Assembly: GCA_030830765.1 (NCBI GenBank)
Contig: JAURMJ010000105.1
Location: 1 to 6,380 of the forward strand
Source of the DNA: Quisquiliibacterium sp.
GTDB taxonomy: Bacteria; Pseudomonadota; Gammaproteobacteria; Burkholderiales; Burkholderiaceae_E
Reading direction: 5' to 3'
Length of the DNA stretch: 6,380 nt
Part shown: positions 1 through 6,380 of the stretch, one piece after another
Numbering within the stretch: the first letter of the stretch is position 1
Layout: each line of letters begins with the position of its first letter
Notes under the pieces: model-generated
What the model saw: only the letters and a program-made list of their open reading frames with translations
The model's database searches: none
What the model was told of the DNA's origin: nothing
Made by a program: the position numbers and the translations under genes

Positions 1-575
1 ATCGGCCGATCAATCGTCATGGTCCCGCCCCGGGTTCGCACCGAGGGGTCCCTGCGCAAGGTGCTGGTCGCCGCACTGGCGGACCGGGACGCGGCCTCCG
101 TGGCATTGCCGCTGGGCTCGCCATTGGCCTGAAGCGATGCAGACCGGCGCGGCTCACGCAATGCGGACAGCCAGCCCAGCTGAAACCTCTCGGCCTGCTC
201 ACGCAATGCGTCCGAGCCGCCGGCGACAGCCACAGGATGCAGCCGGATTTCGCGCAGCAGCCCGCACAGCACCTCCAGATCTGTCTCGGTCTGATCAGAA
301 ATCTGCTCCAGATCGATCACGGCCGCCTGCCATTCAAAATCGGTCGCTCCCTGCGGCTCAAACGCAGTCAGGGCCGCGCGCAGCGCAGGCTCGCAGGCCT
401 CCCGAAGCACAACCCGGAGGACCTGATGCGACAGCCCTTTGAATTCGATCGCGGGTCCTGCCGGAACCGCAGACTTCTCGGGTTGATTCTGTGAAGTCTG
501 CCGGCTTTGCATTGCGGCTTCCGGCGCAGGGACCGAGTCACTGGGCGGCACGATTTGTTCGGTTCTGTCGTTCAT
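1..575 (-). CDS. minC: Septum site-determining protein MinC (partial, 3' end beyond left edge)
   Basis: Reading the minus strand from the ATG at 575 gives 191 codons with no stop, running off the left edge. MinC is the cytoplasmic inhibitor of FtsZ polymerisation that, with MinD and MinE, keeps the division ring at mid-cell. Residues about 42-140 look like the MinC N-terminal domain: an EFKGLSHQVLRVVL strand/helix start (44-57), the hydrophobic strand VIDLEQI (86-92), and the end LREIRLHPVAVAGG (107-120), matching the family pattern 'G(L)xPVGVxGG'. Residues about 141-180 are a Ser/Ala/Arg-rich linker. TMTIDRP at 185-191 matches the lead-in to the C-terminal beta-helical domain (in betaproteobacteria usually followed by an RSGQQIYA-like motif), which lies outside the window. 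An N-terminal tail of about 42 Pro/Gln/Ser-rich residues precedes the domain; E. coli MinC has only about 5 there. The start is uncertain: in-frame ATGs also lie at 620, 629, 638 and 668, and only the last has a good ribosome-binding site. Divergent from tarD. Identification rests on motif recognition. Confidence 0.8.
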   Translation of the reverse strand, partial: MNDRTEQIVPPSDSVPAPEAAMQSRQTSQNQPEKSAVPAGPAIEFKGLSHQVLRVVLREACEPALRAALTAFEPQGATDFEWQAAVIDLEQISDQTETDLEVLCGLLREIRLHPVAVAGGSDALREQAERFQLGWLSALREPRRSASLQANGEPSGNATEAASRSASAATSTLRRDPSVRTRGGTMTIDRP

Positions 576-702
576 GTCGGCATCGGTCGGGAATGTCGCC
601 GATTGTAGCCGAGCGGACATCGCGGGCATCGCGGGCATGTAGCGGGCCCGGGCGGCATTCAAGTACATTTACGCGCCTGCACCTCCTCTGCTTTGAGACA
701 CC
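576..702. promoter_or_regulatory. Divergent minC/tarD intergenic region
   Basis: If minC starts at 575, this 127-bp stretch must hold the promoters of both divergent genes. On the minus strand a TACAAT hexamer (607 to 602) is a good -10 match placed to give a leader of about 20 nt for the 575 start, but no -35 box is found at 16-18 bp. On the plus strand TACATT at 664-669 is a 4-of-6 match to a -10 box for tarD, again without a recognisable -35. The stretch also contains two full copies of CATCGCGGG plus a third CAT (618-638), the 8-bp palindrome CGGGCCCG (643-650), and on the minus strand GAGGAGGTG (688 to 680). No operator could be assigned to a known regulator. Confidence 0.35.
680..688 (-). 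promoter_or_regulatory. Strong Shine-Dalgarno-like sequence for an alternative minC start at 668
   Basis: On the minus strand the sequence GAGGAGGTG (688 to 680) can pair over 8 consecutive bases with the 3' end of 16S rRNA. Downstream lies ATG at 668, in frame with minC and preceded directly by an in-frame TAA (671 to 669), so 668 is the earliest possible ATG start. The spacer from GGAGG to this ATG is 13 nt, longer than the usual 5-9. No other in-frame minC ATG (638, 629, 620, 575) has a purine-rich sequence at proper distance. On the plus strand the same bases read CACCTCCTC just before tarD, an anti-Shine-Dalgarno-like string. The match itself is seen; its use is not proven. Confidence 0.4.
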
Positions 703-1866
703 ATGAAGATCATCGACATTCGCGAAGTCACCAAACCGATCTCCTCGCCAATTCGTAATGCCTACATCGATTTCACGAAGATGACGACCAGCCTGGTCGC
801 CGTGGTCACCGATGTGATCCGCGATGGCAAACCGGTCGTCGGCTATGGATTCAACTCGAACGGCCGTTATGGTCAGGGCGGCCTGATCCGCGAGCGTTTT
901 GCGCAGCGCGTGTTGGATGCAAAACCCGAGAGTCTGCTGAACGATGCAGGGGACAACCTGGATCCAGACCGGATCTGGAACACGCTGATGATGAACGAGA
1001 AGCCCGGCGGCCATGGCGAGCGCTCGGTGGCAGTCGGGACGATCGATATGGCGGTCTGGGATGCGGTCGCCAAGATTGCCGGCCTGCCGCTGTTTGAGCT
1101 GCTTGCCAGGCGGCATCAGCGCGCAGCCGATCCGAAAGTGTTTGTCTATGCAGCTGGTGGCTACTACTACCCAGGCAAAGACAATCAGGCACTGCGCGCC
1201 GAAATGCGCGGCTACCTGAACCGCGGTTACACGGTCGTGAAAATGAAGATCGGTGGCGCCAGCCTGAAGGAGGATGCCGAGCGCATCGAGGCCGTGCTGC
1301 AGGAGCTGGGCAATGACGCGCGTCTGGCCGTCGATGCGAACGGGCGATTCGATCTGCAGACCGCAATCGACTACGCCCGCATGCTGCGCAATTACCCGCT
1401 GTTCTGGTACGAAGAGGCCGGTGATCCGCTCGACTATCAGTTGCAGGCCGTGCTGGCCGATCACTACCCCGGTCCGATGGCAACCGGCGAGAACCTGTTC
1501 AGTCACCAGGATGCGCGCAACCTGCTGCGCTATGGTGGCATGCGTCCGGACCGCGACTGGCTGCAGTTCGACTGTGCGCTCTCGTACGGTCTTTGCGAAT
1601 ACCAGCGCACACTGAAGGTGATCGAGGAAGCAGGCTGGTCGGCCTCGCGCTGCATCCCGCACGGCGGCCACCAGATGTCGCTGAACATCGCGGCCGGTCT
1701 GGGGCTGGGCGGCAATGAAAGCTATCCGGATCTCTTCCAACCCTATGGCGGCTTCCCAGACGGCGTGAAGGTCGAGAACAGCCATATCGTGATGCCGCAG
1801 TTGCCAGGCATCGGTTTCGAGGGCAAGGCGGATCTGTACGAGGAAATGAAGCGACTCGCCGCCTGA
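703..1866 (+). CDS. tarD: D(-)-tartrate dehydratase, enolase superfamily (mandelate racemase subgroup)
   Basis: A 387-residue protein closely resembling the characterised D-tartrate dehydratase of Bradyrhizobium japonicum (about 389 residues), which removes water from D-tartrate to give oxaloacetate in a Mg2+-dependent cytoplasmic reaction. The N-terminal capping domain spans about 1-140, including TKPISSPIRNAYIDFTKMTT (10-29) and the GGHGERSVAVGTIDMAVWD segment (102-120). The barrel follows with the KMK motif of the mandelate racemase subgroup (K180, K182), metal ligands D211 (VDANGRF), E237 (WYEE) and E263 (TGEN), D290 (QFDCA) and H320 (IPHGGHQMS), the usual Asp-His pair. Each is displaced by two from TarD numbering as I recall it, matching the two-residue shorter N-terminus. 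All catalytic residues are present, so the gene looks functional. The ATG at 703 has only a weak GAG at 695-697. No tartrate carrier or regulator adjoins it. L-specific or other acid-sugar dehydratases of this superfamily are less likely given the near-identical active-site segments. Confidence 0.93.
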   Translation: MKIIDIREVTKPISSPIRNAYIDFTKMTTSLVAVVTDVIRDGKPVVGYGFNSNGRYGQGGLIRERFAQRVLDAKPESLLNDAGDNLDPDRIWNTLMMNEKPGGHGERSVAVGTIDMAVWDAVAKIAGLPLFELLARRHQRAADPKVFVYAAGGYYYPGKDNQALRAEMRGYLNRGYTVVKMKIGGASLKEDAERIEAVLQELGNDARLAVDANGRFDLQTAIDYARMLRNYPLFWYEEAGDPLDYQLQAVLADHYPGPMATGENLFSHQDARNLLRYGGMRPDRDWLQFDCALSYGLCEYQRTLKVIEEAGWSASRCIPHGGHQMSLNIAAGLGLGGNESYPDLFQPYGGFPDGVKVENSHIVMPQLPGIGFEGKADLYEEMKRLAA

Positions 1867-1938
1867 GCAGGCTGACACCATGCCACTGCGCCTCGCGGGC
1901 AGGCTGCCGGGCGAACCGTACGTCGACTCTTCAAATCA

Positions 1939-1955
1939 ACGAATCGTCGATTCGT
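1939..1955. repeat. Perfect inverted repeat, 7-bp arms, 3-nt spacer
   Basis: ACGAATC (1939-1945), spacer GTC, GATTCGT (1949-1955). The arms are perfectly complementary. No T-run follows, so it does not look like a terminator; about 75-90 bp upstream of the argE-like start it could be an operator half of a regulated promoter. No known regulator site is recognised. Confidence 0.6.
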
Positions 1956-1963
1956 CACGTAGC

Positions 1964-1991
1964 CCTTCGCGAACGATTAATCGCACGAAGG
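1964..1991. repeat. Nested inverted repeat upstream of the argE-like gene
   Basis: The outer arms CCTTCG (1964-1969) and CGAAGG (1986-1991) enclose the perfect 10-bp palindrome CGATTAATCG (1974-1983), separated from it by 4 nt on the left and 2 nt on the right. The inner element shares the pentamers AATCG and CGATT with the inverted repeat at 1939-1955, in opposite order. The dyad lies about 40-65 bp before the start codon, where a repressor or activator could act. Confidence 0.5.
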
Positions 1992-2015
1992 TCATCCGCA
2001 ATCCATCTTTGCAGC

Positions 2016-2021
2016 TAAACT
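2016..2021 (+). promoter_or_regulatory. Possible -10 element, leaderless start of the argE-like gene
   Basis: TAAACT fits the TANNNT pattern of a -10 box and ends 7 nt before the ATG at 2029, which would place the transcription start at or next to the A of the start codon. The absence of any Shine-Dalgarno sequence before this ATG agrees with a leaderless message. No -35 match is seen, so this is a weak prediction. Confidence 0.3.
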
Positions 2022-2028
2022 GGTTCCT

Positions 2029-3222
2029 ATGCAGACCAAAAAAACTATCGAGACACTTGAGCGCCTGGTCGCCTTCGATACTGTCAGCAGCAACACCAAT
2101 ATCGAATTGATTGACTGGGCTGCCAATCGGCTGGCTGATGCCGGCGCAAACATCTTCGTTCAACATGCGCAGGAACCCGGCAAGGCCAACCTGTTCGCCA
2201 GCTTCGGCCCGCAGGACATACCGGGTCTGATGCTGTCTGGTCATTCCGATGTCGTCCCGGTGGCAGGCCAGGCCTGGAGCAGCGACCCCTTCCGGCTGAC
2301 CGAACGCGACGGCAGGCTGTATGGACGTGGCAGTGCCGACATGAAGGGCTTTATTGCCTGCTGCATCGAAATGGCGCCACGCTTTGCCGCAGCCAAGCTC
2401 TCGATGCCGCTCCATATCGCACTGTCCTACAACGAAGAGACCAACATGGGTGGCATGCGCCAGCTTGCGGCTCATCTGGATGCAGCTCCGGTCAAGCCGC
2501 TGGCCTGCCTGATCGGGGAACCCACGATGATGCAGGTTGTCGTCGCGAACAAGGGCGCGGCCATCTACCGCGCGCATTTGCGCGGCTTCTCGGTGCACTC
2601 CTCGTTGCGCGATCAGGGCGTCTCGGCAGTGGAATATGGTGCGCGCATCGTCACGCACCTGCTTGAGCTGCAAAAGCAACTCAATCAGGCCGAACGCCAT
2701 GACGGCTTCGAATATCCGTTCTCCAGCGTGCATGCCGGTCGCATGAGTGGCGGCACGGCGCATAACATCACCGCGCGCGACTGCGAGGTGCTTTTCGAGG
2801 TGCGCGCACTGCCCGGCGTCTCGGCAGCGCAACTGGTCGCAAAGATTCGCGACTTCTGCGCCACCGAACTGTTGCCTGAGATGAAGGCTGTCTCACCGGA
2901 ATGCGACATCGTGATCGAGGAAGTCGTTGACATCCCTGGTCTGGATGAGCGCACCAATCGTCATCTGGCCAAAGCAATCATGCCGCTGTGCAACTGCGAG
3001 CGGCCGGGACGCGTCAGCTTTGGTACCGAAGCCGGCATCCTGCAGCAGATCGGGGTGCCAACCGTTGTCTGCGGGCCGGGCGCGATCCGCGTTGCCCATC
3101 AGCCCGATGAATATGTCGAGATCTCGCAACTTACCTCATGTCTGGAATTCCTGGACGCGCTGACCGCCGCAACAGAGCAGGGAAGCCTGAGCAGCGCATT
3201 CGGGGCGAACGCCGCCAGCTGA
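2029..3222 (+). CDS. argE: ArgE-type M20 zinc deacetylase (acetylornithine deacetylase-like)
   Basis: A 397-residue member of the M20/ArgE/DapE metallohydrolases, cytoplasmic di-zinc amidases that remove acyl groups from amino acids; family members include N-acetylornithine deacetylase and succinyl-diaminopimelate desuccinylase. Visible active-site residues are H72 (SGHSDVVPV), bridging D104 (GRGSADMKG), catalytic E136 with metal ligand E137 ([10 protein letters not shown]), E164 (LIGEPT) and H357 ([10 protein letters not shown]). The dimerisation (lid) domain spans about 175-290 and holds H190 in GFSVHSS, the usual second-subunit histidine. The start at 2029 is supported by the family-like N-terminus [13 protein letters not shown] (9-21), although no ribosome-binding site precedes it. 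The residue before the catalytic glutamate is Asn instead of the common Asp. No signal peptide is seen. It ends 7 nt before an ABC exporter ATPase and probably shares its transcript. No other arginine gene is nearby, so the true substrate may differ from N-acetylornithine; the family assignment is firm, the exact reaction is not. Confidence 0.85.
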   Translation: MQTKKTIETLERLVAFDTVSSNTNIELIDWAANRLADAGANIFVQHAQEPGKANLFASFGPQDIPGLMLSGHSDVVPVAGQAWSSDPFRLTERDGRLYGRGSADMKGFIACCIEMAPRFAAAKLSMPLHIALSYNEETNMGGMRQLAAHLDAAPVKPLACLIGEPTMMQVVVANKGAAIYRAHLRGFSVHSSLRDQGVSAVEYGARIVTHLLELQKQLNQAERHDGFEYPFSSVHAGRMSGGTAHNITARDCEVLFEVRALPGVSAAQLVAKIRDFCATELLPEMKAVSPECDIVIEEVVDIPGLDERTNRHLAKAIMPLCNCERPGRVSFGTEAGILQQIGVPTVVCGPGAIRVAHQPDEYVEISQLTSCLEFLDALTAATEQGSLSSAFGANAAS

Positions 3223-3229
3223 AGTTGCC

Positions 3230-3955
3230 ATGAGCCCGAGCGCCGCCGCCCGCGAACTTGTCTTTCGCGCGCGCGACGTGCGCAAGGTCTACACAAGCGG
3301 CGCGGTGCGCATCGAGGCGCTCAAGGGCATCGATCTCGACGTCCACTCGGGAGAGTTCATCGTTCTGCTGGGCGCTTCGGGGAGCGGCAAGTCAACGTTG
3401 CTGAACATCCTCGGTGGGTTGGATATCCCGAGCAGTGGCGAGCTGCGCTGGCGCGACCACGACCTGGCGCGTGCCGACGAGCGGGAGCTGACCCGCTTTC
3501 GGCGCGAGCATGTCGGCTTCGTCTTTCAGTTCTACAACCTGATCGGGAGCCTGACTGCGCGTGAAAACGTCGCGCTGGTCACTGACCTGGCCGACGACCC
3601 GCTCCGCCCGGAGGATGCGCTGGCGATGGTCGGGTTGTCGGATCGGCTGGATCACTTCCCGGCACAGTTGTCGGGCGGCGAGCAGCAGCGGGTCGCAATT
3701 GCTCGCGCGGTTGCCAAGCGCCCGGACGTACTGCTTTGTGACGAGCCGACCGGCGCGCTGGACTATCCGACCGGCAAGCTCGTGCTCGAAGTCATCCAGA
3801 AGATCAATCAGGAACTTGGCACGACAGCGCTGGTCATCACGCACAACGCGGCGATCGGCGGCATGGCTGATCGTGTGCTTCGTCTGGCCGACGGACGGCT
3901 GGTCGCCGATGAGCAGAATGCCCACAAGATCACCCCGTCGGAGCTGTCATGGTGA
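3230..3955 (+). CDS. ABC exporter ATP-binding protein, MacB/LolD-type
   Basis: A 241-residue nucleotide-binding subunit that would power the FtsX-type permease encoded next. Motifs in order: Walker [10 protein letters not shown] (48-56), Q-loop Q100 in FVFQFYNLI, signature LSGGEQQR (147-154), Walker B VLLCDEP (167-173, with D171 and catalytic E172), D-loop GALD (175-178) and switch H205 in VITHN. The opening [14 protein letters not shown] and the LNILGGLD segment (58-65) are typical of the MacB/LolD/YknY group. After GALD the sequence is YPTGK rather than the DSxTG-like form of LolD and MacB; I recall aromatic residues here in ATPases paired with two-domain FtsX permeases. The ATG follows the argE-like stop by 7 nt with only a weak TGAAG ahead, and the end overlaps the permease start by 7 nt (stop TGA at 3953-3955), suggesting translational coupling. 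Substrate unknown. Confidence 0.93.
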   Translation: MSPSAAARELVFRARDVRKVYTSGAVRIEALKGIDLDVHSGEFIVLLGASGSGKSTLLNILGGLDIPSSGELRWRDHDLARADERELTRFRREHVGFVFQFYNLIGSLTARENVALVTDLADDPLRPEDALAMVGLSDRLDHFPAQLSGGEQQRVAIARAVAKRPDVLLCDEPTGALDYPTGKLVLEVIQKINQELGTTALVITHNAAIGGMADRVLRLADGRLVADEQNAHKITPSELSW

Positions 3956-6312
3956 AGGCGCTCGACCGGAAACTGCTGCGCGACCTGCTTACACTCCGGG
4001 CGCAGGCACTGACCATTGCGCTGGTGGTCGCAGCCGGACTGGCCGGTTTCATCGGCTCGCTGTCCACCGTCGATTCCCTGGAGGAAGGCCGGGATCGGTA
4101 TTACGCCAGCGATCGGCTCGCGGATGTGTTTTCCTTCGTGAGACGCGCCCCTGAGCAACTGGGCGAGGCTGTGCGCGAATTACCCGGCGTGGCGGAAATT
4201 CAAACCAGTCTGCTCTTCGGCGCTCAGATCGACGTTGCTGGCGTCGAACGCCCGCTGACCGGCAGGATCATCGGCAGCCATCCCCGCGAATGGACCCAAG
4301 GCCTGAACAGATTGACGCTGAGAACGGGGCGCTGGCCGGAACCGGGCAGCTACGAGGTGCTGGTCAGTGAGGCCTTCGCCAAAGCCCGCCAACTGACGCC
4401 AGGCAGCAGTGTCCATGCGCTGCTCAACGGCAGACGACAGAAATTCTCCATCGTCGGAATTGCCCTGTCCCCTGAATACATCTTTGCGGCCTCGACCGGC
4501 GGACCACCCGACGACACCTCGTTTGGCGTGTTCTGGATCGATCGCCAACCGTTGGAGGCGGCCTTCCAGATGCAGGGAGCGTTCAACACGATCTCGCTCA
4601 AACTCCGTCCCGGTGCCTCGCAGGCCACGGCGATCGAACAACTTGACCGGCTGCTTGAGCCCTATGGGTCACGCGGTGCTTACGGCCGCAGCGAACAACC
4701 CTCGCACAAGGCAGTCAGCCAGGAAATTCGCGAGCAACGGGTATTCGGCATCCTGCTGCCCAGCATCTTTCTGGCAGTCGCGGTCTTCGTGCTCAATGTC
4801 GTAATCGACCGGCAGGTCACGACCCAGCGCGACCAGATCGCCGCGCTCAAGGCGCTGGGCTACGAAAACCGGGCGATCAGCCTGCACTACCTGAAGCTGG
4901 CCGTACTGGTGGTCCTGCTCGGCGTGCTGATCGGCGCGGGGCTGGGCGACTGGCTGGGCCGCTACATGACACACATGTACAGCGCGTTCTTCCGCTTCCC
5001 GACGTTTTATTACGCAAGCTCAACCTGGACCCTTGTGGCCGGTACGATGTTGTTCCTTGGGGCCGGTATGGGTGGTGCGTGGCTGGCGGTGCGCCGGCTG
5101 GTGACCCTGGCCCCGGCCGAGGCAATGCGTCCGCCTTCGCCGCCGGTCTATCGCCCATTGCTGATCGATCGGCTGAGGATCGGTCAGCTCGCAGGTCCGA
5201 AATCCAGAATGATCCTGCGCAGCCTGGAGCGCCGGTTTGTGCGAGCCATGCTGACCACGATCGGCATCGGCTCCGCGGTCATGATCCTGATCGCCGGCAC
5301 CTGGTGGGGGGATGCGGTCGATTACCTGCTCGATGTCCAGTTTGCGGCGACCCAACCGGGCGATCTGTATCCGGGTTTCGTCGAACCGGATGCAGATCGG
5401 GCGCGCCATGAGCTGCCGGCCCTGCCTGGCGTGCTGCGTGCCGAGACCCGACGCTCGATCCCCGTGCGCCTGCATGCCGGCCACCGCAGCTATCGCACGA
5501 GTTTGACCGGTCTGAGTGATGACTCCGAACTATGGCGACTGATCGAGACCGATGGCCGTTCAATTCCTGCGCCTGCCGGCGGATTGCTGATCACCGACCG
5601 ACTCGGTGAGGTGCTTGGCGTGAAACCCGGAGACATGATCCGTGTCGAATTCATGGAAGGCCGGCAACGCTCGCCGCAGTTGCTCGTTTCCGGCTATTCG
5701 CGTGAACTGATCGGCCTGGGGGCTTACCTGCGCCAGGAGGCGCTGGACCGGCTCGCGGGTGAGGGTCCGGTGGTCAATTCGGCCGCGCTGTTCATTGATC
5801 GCACTGAAGAATCAGCACTGTTCGCGCAACTCAAACGCATGCCTGCCGTGGCTGGTGTGTTTGTGAAATCCGCGCTGATCGATTATCTGCGCAGCACCAG
5901 CGGTCGCAACATTCTGTTCTTCACCTCGGTACTGACCGCATTCGCAGCCGCGATTGCCGTTGGCGTCGTCTACAACAGTGCCCGCATCGCGCTGGCCGAA
6001 CGCGCCTGGGAGCTGGCCACGCTCAGGGTACTGGGATTCGAGCACCGCGATGTTGCGTTGCTGCTGCTCGGAGAGCTGGGGATCGAGCTTGCAATCGCGA
6101 TTCCGCTGGGGTTTGTCGGTGGCTACCATCTGGCCGACTTGATGCTCAGTCTGATGTCGTCGGAGAATTTCAGGATTCCGGCCGTGATCTTTCCGCGGAC
6201 TTATGCCTATGCGGGCCTCGCCATGCTGGCGGCCGGAGCCCTCAGTGCCTGGCTGGTGCAGCGACGCCTGGCCGCCTACGACCTGGTCGCCGTCCTCAAG
6301 ACACGCGAATAA
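3949..6312 (+). CDS. Two-domain FtsX/MacB-type ABC transporter permease
   Basis: A 787-residue inner-membrane protein made of two similar halves. Half one: membrane segment about 18-38, a large periplasmic domain (about 39-263) and three membrane segments (about 264-285, 315-337, 358-382). Half two: membrane segment about 431-453, periplasmic domain (about 454-654) and three segments (about 655-675, 702-728, 752-771). Each half ends in an FtsX domain with a cytoplasmic coupling stretch, [18 protein letters not shown] (293-310) and [19 protein letters not shown] (684-702), and closes with the family's short tail, APAEAMRP (388-395) and [11 protein letters not shown] (777-787). This is the 8-segment, fused arrangement of exporters related to MacB, LolCE and YknZ, which work by mechanotransmission on periplasmic or membrane-held substrates rather than by a transport channel through the membrane. 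One polypeptide with eight segments could bind two ATPase subunits without dimerising. The ATG overlaps the ATPase stop by 7 nt. The substrate cannot be read from the sequence; lipid, lipoprotein, peptide or small-molecule export are all open. Confidence 0.92.
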   Translation: MVKALDRKLLRDLLTLRAQALTIALVVAAGLAGFIGSLSTVDSLEEGRDRYYASDRLADVFSFVRRAPEQLGEAVRELPGVAEIQTSLLFGAQIDVAGVERPLTGRIIGSHPREWTQGLNRLTLRTGRWPEPGSYEVLVSEAFAKARQLTPGSSVHALLNGRRQKFSIVGIALSPEYIFAASTGGPPDDTSFGVFWIDRQPLEAAFQMQGAFNTISLKLRPGASQATAIEQLDRLLEPYGSRGAYGRSEQPSHKAVSQEIREQRVFGILLPSIFLAVAVFVLNVVIDRQVTTQRDQIAALKALGYENRAISLHYLKLAVLVVLLGVLIGAGLGDWLGRYMTHMYSAFFRFPTFYYASSTWTLVAGTMLFLGAGMGGAWLAVRRLVTLAPAEAMRPPSPPVYRPLLIDRLRIGQLAGPKSRMILRSLERRFVRAMLTTIGIGSAVMILIAGTWWGDAVDYLLDVQFAATQPGDLYPGFVEPDADRARHELPALPGVLRAETRRSIPVRLHAGHRSYRTSLTGLSDDSELWRLIETDGRSIPAPAGGLLITDRLGEVLGVKPGDMIRVEFMEGRQRSPQLLVSGYSRELIGLGAYLRQEALDRLAGEGPVVNSAALFIDRTEESALFAQLKRMPAVAGVFVKSALIDYLRSTSGRNILFFTSVLTAFAAAIAVGVVYNSARIALAERAWELATLRVLGFEHRDVALLLLGELGIELAIAIPLGFVGGYHLADLMLSLMSSENFRIPAVIFPRTYAYAGLAMLAAGALSAWLVQRRLAAYDLVAVLKTRE

Positions 6313-6360
6313 ACAAGTCCCGTTCACGATCACCAGGACCGAACGCGAAGAACAAGAACC

Positions 6361-6380
6361 ATGAACCAGAACACTTCACC
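6361..6380 (+). CDS. Possible start of the next gene (partial; perhaps periplasmic adaptor)
   Basis: An ATG 48 nt after the permease stop opens a frame reading MNQNTS to the right edge. The gap shows no terminator and only weakly purine-rich sequence ahead of the ATG, so the ribosome-binding site is poor. Operons of an ATPase followed by an FtsX-type permease commonly continue with an HlyD/MacA-like periplasmic adaptor, which is the natural guess; six codons cannot show it. Confidence 0.35.

Larger units (their letters stand above)
1867..2028. promoter_or_regulatory. Intergenic region between tarD and the argE-like gene
   Basis: This 162-bp stretch carries no convincing gene and no GC hairpin followed by a T-run, so no intrinsic terminator for tarD is visible. 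The octamer GCAGGCTG occurs twice (1867-1874 and 1899-1906). Two inverted repeats lie at 1939-1955 and 1964-1991. A possible -10 box TAAACT is at 2016-2021, with no -35 match at the usual distance. The AT content rises from about 1930 on, as expected for a promoter region ahead of the downstream gene cluster. Confidence 0.4.

Noticed and set aside
1..132. Plus-strand frame open from the left edge to a TGA at 132, looking like a protein C-terminus
   Set aside because: The minus strand reads a recognisable MinC through the same bases; the plus frame shows no family motif and is explained by GC-rich antisense bias.
137..494. Overlapping plus-strand open frames (137-442 and 237-494)
   Set aside because: They lie opposite minC in other frames, are low in complexity and match no family.
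538..1881. 447-codon minus-strand open frame opposite tarD
   Set aside because: Although longer than tarD, its translation has no recognisable domain; it is the antisense shadow of a codon-biased, firmly identified gene.
1899..1914. GC-rich hairpin candidate after tarD as a terminator
   Set aside because: Only about 4 bp pair cleanly (GGCA with TGCC) and no T-run follows.
1880..2110. 76-codon plus-strand open frame across the tarD-argE gap
   Set aside because: It runs into the argE-like gene in another frame, has no ribosome-binding site and gives a composition unlike a real protein.
1936..2832. 298-codon minus-strand open frame opposite the argE-like gene
   Set aside because: No family resemblance, and the plus strand carries all M20 zinc and catalytic residues.
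6313..6360. Terminator or promoter between the permease and the ATG at 6361
   Set aside because: No stem with T-run and no convincing -35/-10 pair; simple operon continuation is more likely.
1..6380. CRISPR array, tRNA, insertion sequence or phage-like genes
   Set aside because: No regularly spaced repeats, cloverleaf-like sequence, transposase or terminal inverted repeats were seen on either strand.

Overview
The window looks like chromosomal DNA of a proteobacterium, most likely a betaproteobacterium of the Burkholderiales type. By eye it is GC-rich (around 60%) and strongly biased to G/C at third codon positions. The proteins resemble Burkholderiales and rhizobial homologues: a MinC whose C-terminal domain opens with a TMTIDRP stretch, a D-tartrate dehydratase of the Bradyrhizobium type, an ArgE-type M20 amidohydrolase and a MacB/FtsX-type ABC exporter. 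The placement is inference from recognised protein motifs; there is no rRNA or tRNA.

Layout. Bases 1-575 (minus strand) hold the 5' two thirds of minC, cut by the left edge; minD and minE would be expected further left. A 127-bp divergent region (576-702) separates minC from tarD on the plus strand (703-1866), an enolase-superfamily D-tartrate dehydratase with all catalytic residues intact. A 162-bp gap (1867-2028) without a clear terminator holds two tight inverted repeats. Then comes a compact plus-strand run: an argE-like zinc deacetylase (2029-3222), an ABC ATPase (3230-3955, 7-nt gap) and a two-domain FtsX-type permease (3949-6312, 7-nt overlap). After 48 bp an ATG at 6361 probably opens another gene, plausibly the periplasmic adaptor of the exporter, but only six codons are visible.

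How the genes work together. MinC is a cell-division inhibitor and is unrelated to the rest. TarD would dehydrate D-tartrate to oxaloacetate; no tartrate transporter or regulator is next to it here. The ATPase and permease form one exporter of the MacB/LolCDE/DevC class. The argE-like gene is probably co-transcribed with them, so it may belong to the exporter's physiology (processing an acylated amino acid or peptide-like molecule) rather than to arginine synthesis; this is only inferred from context.

I see no CRISPR array, insertion sequence, tRNA, phage gene or clearly new system. The points most worth checking are the minC start (a strong Shine-Dalgarno sequence points to an upstream ATG), the dyads before the argE-like gene with its possibly leaderless start, and the linkage of the deacetylase to the exporter.
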